Assembly (NCBI GenBank): GCA_947631185.1
Contig: CANRKJ010000017.1
Location: 1-45,664 of the forward strand
From: an uncultured Clostridia bacterium
Lineage (GTDB): Bacteria > Bacillota > Clostridia > TANB77 > CAG-508
Direction of reading: 5' to 3'
Length of the DNA: 45,664 nucleotides
How positions within the stretch are numbered: the stretch's first letter is position 1; each line of letters starts with the position of its first letter. The translations under genes were made by a program, and so were the position numbers. This document shows, in pieces, positions 15,677 to 23,154 of the stretch. The notes under the pieces were generated by a model. It did not search any database. It was not told the DNA's origin and saw only the letters and a list, made by a program, of their open reading frames with translations.

Positions 15677-16133
15677 TATCTGTTGAACCAAAGCCTCCTG
15701 TTCTTTCTCCTTCTGCAATATCATTATCAGCCAAAAAATATTTTTGAAATATGGCTTGACCTATTGTATCTCCTTTTTTTATCTCAATATCTTCATCTTT
15801 TATATTAAAGAAAGCAAACATTATATGCCCATCATTGTCAGAATTGCCATAATAATCTTTATCAATCACTCCAACACTATTAGCCAAAATTAAACCTTTT
15901 TTTGGATTAGAGCTTCTATTATACAAAAGTAATACTTCATCATCTAACATATATGATTTTAATCCAGTTTTTACTAAAGTAGGTTTCATACCTTTTTTAA
16001 AACTAGGTATTATTGTATCTTCTCCAGCTTCTATATCATATCCAGCTGAATATTTTGTTTTCCTTACTGGTAAATTAATATTTTTGTCTTCCCATCCTCT
16101 TGCTATTTCAAATCCTCTTTCTTTTTTGTCCAT
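15672..16133 (-). CDS. dut: Trimeric dUTPase
   Basis: A 153-residue dUTP diphosphatase that hydrolyses dUTP to dUMP and PPi, keeping uracil out of DNA and feeding dTMP synthesis. The motifs appear in order: SAGYDIEA (motif 1), LLLYNRSSNPKKGLILANS (motif 2), GVIDKDYYGN (motif 3, uracil/deoxyribose pocket Tyr), GDTIGQAIFQKY (motif 4) and the C-terminal ERTGGFGST (motif 5, the phosphate-binding lid). The insertion with NSDNDGHIMF is common in Firmicutes/phage-type enzymes. It follows the LRR/transglutaminase-like gene after 28 bases and shares its promoter. Confidence 0.95.
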   Translation of the reverse strand: MDKKERGFEIARGWEDKNINLPVRKTKYSAGYDIEAGEDTIIPSFKKGMKPTLVKTGLKSYMLDDEVLLLYNRSSNPKKGLILANSVGVIDKDYYGNSDNDGHIMFAFFNIKDEDIEIKKGDTIGQAIFQKYFLADNDIAEGERTGGFGSTDK

Positions 16134-16161
16134 TGTTTAACATCCTTTCCTAATTTATATA

Positions 16162-17805
16162 CTAAAAATTTTTATCTATATCATCAATTTCATTAAGAAT
16201 ATTTATTTCTTCATTTGTAAATCCTTCTTTAGATATTAAATTTTCTGGTGCTGGTAAAGATTTTTTAGATTTTTTATTAAATCTAAATAATTGCTTAATT
16301 TTATTGATTAAATTTGCTAAAAAGCCTACATTATTATCGTTTTCTTCAGTTTTAAAATATGTGCTAATTAATTTTTTATCAATTTCAAAAAGACATTCTT
16401 CACAATTATCAGATTTTTTAATATGTGTTTTATAAAATTCTTCATCATTAATTAAAAAATATTTTGGTATTTTATCAAATTTTGAATTATTTATATTTTC
16501 CTTTGAATCCAAATATAAATCTATATTATACCAATTATCATAAATTTTTACTTGATTCCAATATCTTGTTTTTCCCTCAAAATCTTCTCCTTTAACAGTT
16601 TTACATTCTATCTGTAAACAAGATAAACAATTATAAAATAACTCTGCATAATTTAAATCATTATATAAATTTTCTACAATTCCAGTTAATTGATTTTTTT
16701 CTTCATCATTTTTATCACTAATCTCTTTTTTCTTAGAAAGAATTATTGATTTATAAACTTTTATTATTTTTTGTAAAACATTATCATCTTCACTATTTAC
16801 TAATTTTATGAATTCATTTATCTTTTGTCTTATTTTTATATAAGTATCTATATCATAAGTATCATTTATATAATTTGATGAATCATCATAATTATCATAA
16901 ATCTTTACTTTTTTTACATTAAGTTGTTCTTTTAACATTTCTGCTTCATTAGCATCTAAATAAGATACATCTCTTACACTAATAATAATTTCTTTATGAA
17001 CTCTTTTTAATAATTTCATATAATCTACTAAATCTGCATCTTTATTTAATACTAAAATCATTGTTTCAATTTTATTAAAATTCAAATTTTCTGATAAATC
17101 CTTTAATTTTGAAGAATTAATAATTATTCTTATACCATTTTCATCTATAGAAATATTATTAACTAAATATTTTTTTGTGGTTTTTCCTAATTGAGCCTTA
17201 ACAAATTTATCAGATTTTCCTTTAACAAAATTTGATAATTGATTAAATGGTATATTTATAGGATCTAAAATTATTTTATCTAAATATCTATTTTCCGCAA
17301 TAAAACTAAAATCATCAGATTTACAATTTATACAATTTACTATCTCTAAATATTTTATATTATTAAAATTTTTTACTATAGAAACTTGAGCCTTACAAAA
17401 ATCAGTATTATCAAAAATTAAAGTTTCAACTTTTTCTTTACTAATTAGTCCTATAAATCCTTTTATACTGCTATATCTTATATTTTTTAAAACAATTTTT
17501 TTCAAATTACTAAATTTTGTGATTGCTTTAACATTTGGAAGTCTAACACCATCTAGAATTAAAGTCTCAATTAATTCTGGTTTAAAGATATTTGAAAAGA
17601 TATTGTTTGTATTAATCTTTAAATCTCCAGATATAGTTAGAATTTTTATATTTGTACATAATCCTATTATATTATAAAACTTTGGATTATTGCAAAAACT
17701 AGTGATTGTTAAATCTTCTATCTCATCTAAATGTAATTCCATTAAAGCATCAAAATCAGATAATATTTCATTATTAAATTCAAACTTGCTTAAATCTTCC
17801 TCCAC
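16162..17805 (-). CDS. LRR protein with degenerate transglutaminase-like domain
   Basis: A 547-residue soluble protein. Residues about 45-200 show irregular leucine-rich-repeat-like units (NIKILTISG, LIETLILDGV, NLKKIVLKNI, KVETLIFDN, NIKYLEIVN). Residues about 385-470 follow the pattern of transglutaminase-like domains: YAELFYNCLSCLQIECKTV, then WNQVKIYDNWYNIDLYLDS, then PKYFLINDEEFY. The catalytic Cys (normally CxGYA) is replaced in NDLNYA and the catalytic His (normally HAWN) is replaced in RYWN; the Asp is kept. An active enzyme is therefore unlikely; a binding or scaffold role is inferred. A basic stretch near residue 500 (KIKQLFRFNKKSKKS) may contact membrane or nucleic acid. The start is GTG with AGAGGTT nearby. 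It is the first gene of the operon with dut. Confidence 0.7.
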   Translation of the reverse strand: MEEDLSKFEFNNEILSDFDALMELHLDEIEDLTITSFCNNPKFYNIIGLCTNIKILTISGDLKINTNNIFSNIFKPELIETLILDGVRLPNVKAITKFSNLKKIVLKNIRYSSIKGFIGLISKEKVETLIFDNTDFCKAQVSIVKNFNNIKYLEIVNCINCKSDDFSFIAENRYLDKIILDPINIPFNQLSNFVKGKSDKFVKAQLGKTTKKYLVNNISIDENGIRIIINSSKLKDLSENLNFNKIETMILVLNKDADLVDYMKLLKRVHKEIIISVRDVSYLDANEAEMLKEQLNVKKVKIYDNYDDSSNYINDTYDIDTYIKIRQKINEFIKLVNSEDDNVLQKIIKVYKSIILSKKKEISDKNDEEKNQLTGIVENLYNDLNYAELFYNCLSCLQIECKTVKGEDFEGKTRYWNQVKIYDNWYNIDLYLDSKENINNSKFDKIPKYFLINDEEFYKTHIKKSDNCEECLFEIDKKLISTYFKTEENDNNVGFLANLINKIKQLFRFNKKSKKSLPAPENLISKEGFTNEEINILNEIDDIDKNF

Positions 17806-17845
17806 AGTAACCTCTTTCTATACTATTCATTTGTAATTTATTTAT

Positions 17846-17874
17846 AATATAACTCAAAATCAATTTATTATCAA
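17846..17874 (-). promoter_or_regulatory. Candidate promoter of the LRR-dut operon
   Basis: TTGATA and TATATT are separated by 17 bases about 40-70 bases upstream of the GTG start. Confidence 0.6.
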
Positions 17875-17958
17875 TACATAATTTTGAATTATTTTTATTT
17901 ATTTAAATATTTTTGTATTTTACACTCAGCCTATTTACAAAGAACACTCTTACAAATC

Positions 17959-17993
17959 AAAAAGCTACTGATGATAACTTTCAATCAGTAGCT
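17959..17993 (-). terminator. Intrinsic terminator of pheST
   Basis: On the minus strand AGCTACTGA / TCAGTAGCT forms a 9-bp stem with a 13-base loop and TTTTT after it, directly downstream of the pheT stop. Confidence 0.88.
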
Positions 17994-18000
17994 CTTTACA

Positions 18001-20376
18001 CTATTTTCTTATTTCTGCATTTAATTTATTTTCAACAGCTTTTATAATATTATCAATTTCTTTATTTATTTCTTCATCTGTAAGTGTTCTGTCTTTTGCT
18101 TCAAAATATAAATTAAAAGCTATACTTTTTTTGTTAATTCCTAAATTTGCACCTGTATATACATCAAAAACTTTTATATCTGATAGTAAATTGCTAGATG
18201 CTTTATTTATAACATTTTCAATATCTTTTGCCAAAATATTTTTATCAACTACGATAGCTAAATCTTTAGATACTCCAGGAAATCTTGAAATCTCTTTATA
18301 TTTCATCTTTCCAACTTTTTTCTCTAGTAATTTATCTAAATTTATTTCCATCACATATACATCTTTTTCTACTTCTGGATGTAATTTTCCCATAATTCCA
18401 ACTATATCATTATTAACAGAAATATAAGCTGTTTGTCCTGGATGAAATTCTTCAGGAAGTTCACTGTTTTTTACAAAACTATATCTATTTCCATATCCTA
18501 AATAATCTAATATTTCTTCAACTATTCCTTTTACTACATAAAAATCAACTTTTCTAGTATTATCTACTCCTAAAAAATAATCTCCACTCATCAATAAACA
18601 CAATTTGTTATTTTCGCCATATTCTCCATTCTTTTTATAGAAGCCTTTTCCTATTTCGAATATTGAAATATCTTTTAAGTTATGTGATTTATTGTAATCA
18701 TAAATTTTTAATAGTGAAGGAATCATCATATATCTTAAAGTATTTCTATCTTCTGTTAATGCATCTAACAATTTTACTTCTTCAAATTCATCTACTGTAA
18801 ATTTATGAACTTCTTTATCATTTATTAAAATATAAGATAAAACTTCATTTAAGCCCATAGAAATCATCTTATTTCTAATTTCTCTAGTAGTCTTATCATA
18901 ACTTCCTTTTTTTATAGTAGACATTGGAAGTTTCCCTTTTATATTATTAACTCCATATATACGACCTACTTCTTCTACTAAATCTTCTTTAATAGAAATA
19001 TCAATTCTTCTAGTAGGAACAATAACTTCTGCTTTCTCTCCTTTTTGAACTACTTTAAATCCTAATTTATCAAACACAGAATTTATTTCTTCTGATGAAA
19101 TTTCTGAACCTAAAACATCATTTATAAATTTATATTCTATTTCTATCTTTTTATCTTCTTTATTAATATTATCATATATTACAATTCCTTTTTGAATCTC
19201 AGCATCAGCATATTTTTCTAATAGTGCACAAGCTCTTTCAATTGCCATATATGTTCTATTTGGATCTAAGCCTTTTTCAAATCTATTACTAGCTTCACTT
19301 CTTAAAATTTTATTTGATGTCATTCTAACTTTTATTGAATCAAATATAGCTGATTCTATTATAACATTTTTAGTATCAGATTCTACTTCAGTAGTTAGTC
19401 CCCCCATAACCCCAGCTAATCCAATAGGTTTTGTACTATCAGCTATAACTATATCATTTTCAGACAAAGTTCTTTCATTATTATCTAAAGTAGTAAGTTT
19501 TTCTCCGTTTTCTGCCATTCTAACTATTATTTTATTTCCTAGTCTATCAGCATCATAAAAGTGCAATGGTTGGCCAACTTCTAACATAACATAGTTACTT
19601 ATATCAACTACATTATTTATAGGTCTTATTCCTGATGCAATAAGTCTATTTTTTATGAAGTCAGGACTTTCTTTTACAGTAACATTACAAGCTTTTCTTG
19701 ATAAAAATAATTTACAATTATCTTCTGTTTGGATATCTAGAGAAAAACTATTATTTAAATCATCGCCTATTTCTTTATGACTTAAATCAATATCTTTTAC
19801 TTTTTTATTATATATAGCCCCAAGTTCATATGCCATTCCCAATATACTTAGTAAATCTCCTCTGTTTGCTGTAAGTTCAAAATCAATTACCTCGTCATTT
19901 AATCCTAAATATTTAATAGGATCTTCACCAATTAAAGCATCATTTCCTAATTCTGCTATTCCATTTATATCTTCATCTTTTAAAAATTTATGATCAAGTC
20001 CTAATTCTGCAATAGAGCACATCATCCCACATGATTCAACACCTCTCATATTGCCTTTTTTTATTTTTACTCCACCAGGCAATTCTGCTCCAATCTTTGC
20101 AACTATAACTTTAATTCCCACTCTAGCATTAGGTGCTCCACAAACAATTTGAAGAGTCTCTGTTCCAATATCTACCATACAAACATGTAAATGATCTGAA
20201 TCTGGGTGATTTTCACATTTTTTTATCTCTCCAATTACTAAATTAGTAGCATTAATTAATTTTTCTGCTGAATCATATTCATTTCCTGCATTTGTCATTT
20301 TATCAGCAATTTCCTCTATGCTTAAATCATCGTCTATATCTATATAATCTTTAACAAAATTTCTACTTAATTTCAT
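18001..20376 (-). CDS. pheT: Phenylalanyl-tRNA synthetase beta subunit
   Basis: A 791-residue full-length beta chain of the alpha2-beta2 enzyme that charges tRNA-Phe. The N-terminal tRNA-binding OB-fold is visible at residues about 40-150 (VIGEIKKCENHPDSDHLHVC, IVCGAPNARVG, GMMCSIAELGL). The B3/B4 editing region has RPINNVVDISNYVMLEVGQP, and B5 follows with EVGRIYGVNNI. The C-terminal anticodon-binding FDX-ACB domain begins ISRFPGVSKDLAIVVD and ends at the terminus. It lies 37 bases after pheS under the same T-box control. Confidence 0.97.
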   Translation of the reverse strand: MKLSRNFVKDYIDIDDDLSIEEIADKMTNAGNEYDSAEKLINATNLVIGEIKKCENHPDSDHLHVCMVDIGTETLQIVCGAPNARVGIKVIVAKIGAELPGGVKIKKGNMRGVESCGMMCSIAELGLDHKFLKDEDINGIAELGNDALIGEDPIKYLGLNDEVIDFELTANRGDLLSILGMAYELGAIYNKKVKDIDLSHKEIGDDLNNSFSLDIQTEDNCKLFLSRKACNVTVKESPDFIKNRLIASGIRPINNVVDISNYVMLEVGQPLHFYDADRLGNKIIVRMAENGEKLTTLDNNERTLSENDIVIADSTKPIGLAGVMGGLTTEVESDTKNVIIESAIFDSIKVRMTSNKILRSEASNRFEKGLDPNRTYMAIERACALLEKYADAEIQKGIVIYDNINKEDKKIEIEYKFINDVLGSEISSEEINSVFDKLGFKVVQKGEKAEVIVPTRRIDISIKEDLVEEVGRIYGVNNIKGKLPMSTIKKGSYDKTTREIRNKMISMGLNEVLSYILINDKEVHKFTVDEFEEVKLLDALTEDRNTLRYMMIPSLLKIYDYNKSHNLKDISIFEIGKGFYKKNGEYGENNKLCLLMSGDYFLGVDNTRKVDFYVVKGIVEEILDYLGYGNRYSFVKNSELPEEFHPGQTAYISVNNDIVGIMGKLHPEVEKDVYVMEINLDKLLEKKVGKMKYKEISRFPGVSKDLAIVVDKNILAKDIENVINKASSNLLSDIKVFDVYTGANLGINKKSIAFNLYFEAKDRTLTDEEINKEIDNIIKAVENKLNAEIRK

Positions 20377-20413
20377 TTAATTTCATTCCTTTCAAAAATA
20401 TTTATATACTTAA

Positions 20414-21466
20414 TTAATCATTTTCTTTTCTATCAAATTGCTTTAAAAACCTAATATCATTTGTATATAAATATCTCATATCTGGTATACCATATCTAAA
20501 CATTGTAAGCCTTTCTAAACCAGGCCCGAAAGCAAAGCCTCCCCATAGTTTAGGATCATATCCATTCATTTCTAGAACATTTGGATGTACAATTCCTGCA
20601 CCTAAAATTTCTATCCATCCAGTTTGCTTGCATAAAGCACATCCTTTTCCTTGACATTTAAAACAAGTAACATCTACTTCATAAGAAGGCTCTGTGAATG
20701 GGAAGTAACTTGGTCTAAATCTTAAATCTAAATTATCACCAATTACTTCTTTAACAAATATTTCAAGTGTACCTTTTAAATCTGCTAATGATACATGGTT
20801 TTCCCTTTTATCTATAACTAAACCTTCACATTGACAGAATTGATGAGAATGAGTAGCATCATCTTCTTTTCTATATGTTTTTCCTGGTACTATTATTCTA
20901 ATTGGTTCAGGACAATCCTTATATTTTAATAAAGTTCTAGCTTGCACAGATGATGTTTGAGTTCTAAGTAAATATTCATCTGTTATATAAAAACTATCTT
21001 GCATATCACGTGCAGGATGTCCTTTAGGAAGGTTTAATCTTTCAAAACAAAATTCATCTGTTTCTAATTCAGGGCCTGAAACAACATCATATCCCATTGA
21101 CACGAATAAATCTTCTATTTTCTCAATCATTCTATTAACAGGATGTTTGCTTCCTCTAATAAATTTTGTACTAGGAAGTGTTATATCTATTGTTTCTTTT
21201 TCTAATTTTTTAGCTATTTCTGCTTTCTTAAATTCATTCTCTTTTACTTTTATAAGTTCTTCTATTTCAGCTTTTGTCTTATTAACCAAATTTCCTATAA
21301 TAGGTCTTTCTTCTATAGATAAACTTCCAAGTGATTTTAATATACTGGTTAATTCACATTTTTTTCCTAAATACTTAATTTTTATGTTTTGAAGAATTTT
21401 CATATCAGAAATATTCTTAATATCTTCTTTTGCTTGTTCCTTTATTTTTTCAATAGTTTCTTTCAT
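20414..21466 (-). CDS. pheS: Phenylalanyl-tRNA synthetase alpha subunit
   Basis: A 350-residue class II synthetase catalytic subunit that activates Phe and transfers it to tRNA-Phe with PheT. The N-terminal coiled-coil arm (about residues 1-95) is followed by HPVNRMIEKIEDLF, motif 2 (GKTYRKEDDATHSHQFCQCE) and motif 3 (GGFAFGPGLERLTMFRYGI). A four-Cys Zn-ribbon-like insert (CFKCQGKGCALCKQTGW) lies between motifs 2 and 3, as in many bacterial PheS. The length is normal. It is preceded by a Phe T-box leader. Confidence 0.97.
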   Translation of the reverse strand: MKETIEKIKEQAKEDIKNISDMKILQNIKIKYLGKKCELTSILKSLGSLSIEERPIIGNLVNKTKAEIEELIKVKENEFKKAEIAKKLEKETIDITLPSTKFIRGSKHPVNRMIEKIEDLFVSMGYDVVSGPELETDEFCFERLNLPKGHPARDMQDSFYITDEYLLRTQTSSVQARTLLKYKDCPEPIRIIVPGKTYRKEDDATHSHQFCQCEGLVIDKRENHVSLADLKGTLEIFVKEVIGDNLDLRFRPSYFPFTEPSYEVDVTCFKCQGKGCALCKQTGWIEILGAGIVHPNVLEMNGYDPKLWGGFAFGPGLERLTMFRYGIPDMRYLYTNDIRFLKQFDRKEND

Positions 21467-21540
21467 AAAAAATTCACTCCTTTCTTTTAAGCAAGATTTT
21501 CAGTTATGAAAATCTCTGTGCATCTTTGCACGTAGCGCTT
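21467..21540 (-). other. pheS leader segment with two further hairpins
   Basis: Between palindrome copy f and the pheS start are two perfect hairpins: GATTTTCA-GTTA-TGAAAATC (21495-21514) and GTGCA-TCTT-TGCAC (21518-21531). They lie downstream of the T-box terminator, so they would be in the read-through mRNA only. Confidence 0.5.
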
Positions 21541-21578
21541 TTATATAATAGGAAAGGATTACTTTCCTATTATATAAA
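21540..21578. repeat. Dispersed AT-rich palindrome, perfect copy f
   Basis: The 17-bp perfect arms TTTATATAATAGGAAAG and CTTTCCTATTATATAAA surround loop GATTA, the same loop as copy e. It sits immediately after the T-box terminator inside the pheS leader. Confidence 0.92.
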
Positions 21579-21579
21579 C

Positions 21580-21825
21580 AAAAAAGCATCCTACTGAATA
21601 GGACGCTTTACCGTGTTACCACCTAAATTTATTAATTTATAAAAATTAACCTTATTTTAGCTATAACGTAACTACCGTTTATATCTACTTCTTTATTCAA
21701 TATAAAACCTAAAAAGTGAAATTTCAGTAAATATATATTGAATAGTTCTCAGCTTTTACTATTCTCTCTTTAAAATATATTTGCATTTACCTACTTTGCT
21801 TTTTAATATCAGTTTATCATATTGT
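21580..21825 (-). ncRNA. T-box leader (Phe) controlling pheST
   Basis: The minus-strand leader contains an AGAGAGAATAG segment and a GCTGAGAAC stretch in stem I. The specifier loop GAAATTTCAC has codon TTC (21718-21720) followed by A. The T-box sequence is AGGTGGTAACACGGT, and a terminator stem AAAGCGTCCTA / TAGGATGCTTT runs into TTTTTT. Uncharged tRNA-Phe would stabilise the antiterminator and let transcription reach pheS. The expected position, specifier and downstream genes agree. Confidence 0.95.
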
Positions 21826-21830
21826 TTAAA

Positions 21831-21859
21831 ATTATAACACATATAAAACTAAATATCAA
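21831..21859 (-). promoter_or_regulatory. Promoter of the pheST T-box transcript
   Basis: TTGATA, a 17-base spacer and a perfect TATAAT with an extended TGT in front place the start of transcription just ahead of the T-box. Confidence 0.8.
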
Positions 21860-21877
21860 TAGTTATAATTATAGAAA

Positions 21878-22030
21878 TTAAATTTCTAATTCGTCTTCTT
21901 TATTGTCTTTTCCCACTATATAATCTTTTCCCTTACTTATAGTCTTTGGCTTTGTGACTTTTCCAATTTCTTTTTCATAATTTTTTAAAGTAGTATTTAT
22001 AGTTTTTTCTATATCATCATAAAAACTCAT
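21878..22030 (-). CDS. Small hypothetical protein, 50 aa
   Basis: An ATG at 22030 with AGGTGAT upstream opens a 50-residue frame, starting MSFYDDIEKTINTTLKNYEK and ending with an acidic/Lys tail. It begins 10 bases after the stop of the 344-residue helical protein, and the ribosome site overlaps that stop, so translational coupling is likely. No family is recognised. The frame is distinctly polar and helical, with codon use like its neighbours. Confidence 0.7.
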   Translation of the reverse strand: MSFYDDIEKTINTTLKNYEKEIGKVTKPKTISKGKDYIVGKDNKEDELEI

Positions 22031-22040
22031 AACATATCAC

Positions 22041-23075
22041 CTAATCTTTTATATTTTTTAATACATTTTCTTCATAATCTTTTATACTATTATTCATTGG
22101 ATTTAAAATACTATTGTAAATTACTTTAGTTGGATTGATTCTAGATTTAAAAAATAATTTTATTCTTCCTAATATATTTGTATTATTTTTTGAAATAGTA
22201 ATCCATTTTGACTCAGATTCCATAGCTCCTATAATTTCTTTTACTTTATTCTCATTTAACCTTTTTATCTCTTTTTCTAAAGAAATAACCTGATCTTCAT
22301 AACTTGAAATCATTTGTATATTATCTTTTTTCAAATTTTTAGTATTTTCATAAGATAAATTCAATTTATTTTTCTGCTCTTCTTCAAGTTCTGCTTTATC
22401 TTTCCAATCTGCAATCATTGTAACATCTAAAACTTTTTTTTCTTCCTTTTTTAACATAAATTTTTTTACATAACTTTTAACACTGTTAGAAAGAGAAAGT
22501 AATAATTTATCTTGTTCTTTTGCTTCTTGTTTTTTTGATTCTTCTTCAATCAAATATTCATTTCTTATAATTGACCCTACTATATTTGCATTTACTTCTA
22601 CTTTTTTTAATATTAATTGTTCTATTTTATTATCATAAAAATCAGCTATACTATATAAAACAGATTCATACTTTTTTAAAGATTTTTCTATATCATTTTG
22701 AATATTAGAGTATTTTTTATTTGTCTTATCAAATTTAGGACTAATTTTTTTTATACTACTTATGATTGAATTTTCTTTACTTTTTACTTTAGATATTACT
22801 GCATCATATGATGTTTTTTGAATAAAAGCTCTTTGAATCATAGCTTCACTTTTTAAAAACAAAGAAGAACTATCTAAAAAAGACTTAAATAAATTAGGTA
22901 TATCTTCTGATGAATATTTTTTTTGTATTACTTCTCTTTTACATATTTTTTTTGCAATATCATATTCATTAGTTTTTTGTACAATATTATCTTCTAGTAA
23001 ATTTTCTAATTCATTTTTTTCCATATTATCTAAATTATATATTTTATTATGCAACATAATTGTTCCTAAATTCAT
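22041..23075 (-). CDS. Hypothetical coiled-coil protein, 344 aa
   Basis: I do not recognise this protein. It is almost entirely helical and highly charged, with long heptad-like stretches at about residues 85-150 and 190-290, and no signal peptide or membrane segment. Near the C-terminus is KSRINPTKVIYNSILNPMNN, which resembles the N-terminal segment of the helical protein at 32111-33313 (LTPTRVGINSLLINMK). ATG at 23075 is preferred because AGAGGTGG lies 5 bases upstream; the GTG further up is part of that site. It is the first gene of a two-gene operon with the 50-residue protein, with its own promoter at 23112-23140. Confidence 0.8.
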   Translation of the reverse strand: MNLGTIMLHNKIYNLDNMEKNELENLLEDNIVQKTNEYDIAKKICKREVIQKKYSSEDIPNLFKSFLDSSSLFLKSEAMIQRAFIQKTSYDAVISKVKSKENSIISSIKKISPKFDKTNKKYSNIQNDIEKSLKKYESVLYSIADFYDNKIEQLILKKVEVNANIVGSIIRNEYLIEEESKKQEAKEQDKLLLSLSNSVKSYVKKFMLKKEEKKVLDVTMIADWKDKAELEEEQKNKLNLSYENTKNLKKDNIQMISSYEDQVISLEKEIKRLNENKVKEIIGAMESESKWITISKNNTNILGRIKLFFKSRINPTKVIYNSILNPMNNSIKDYEENVLKNIKD

Positions 23076-23111
23076 TGATACCACCTCTAATATAGGTTTA
23101 ATATTATTTTT

Positions 23112-23140
23112 ATGATATATATAACTATCAAAAATGTCAA
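23112..23140 (-). promoter_or_regulatory. Promoter of the coiled-coil protein operon
   Basis: A perfect -35 TTGACA, a 17-base spacer and TATCAT lie about 40 bases upstream of the ribosome site. Confidence 0.75.
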
Positions 23141-23154
23141 TATAATAAAGTAAT

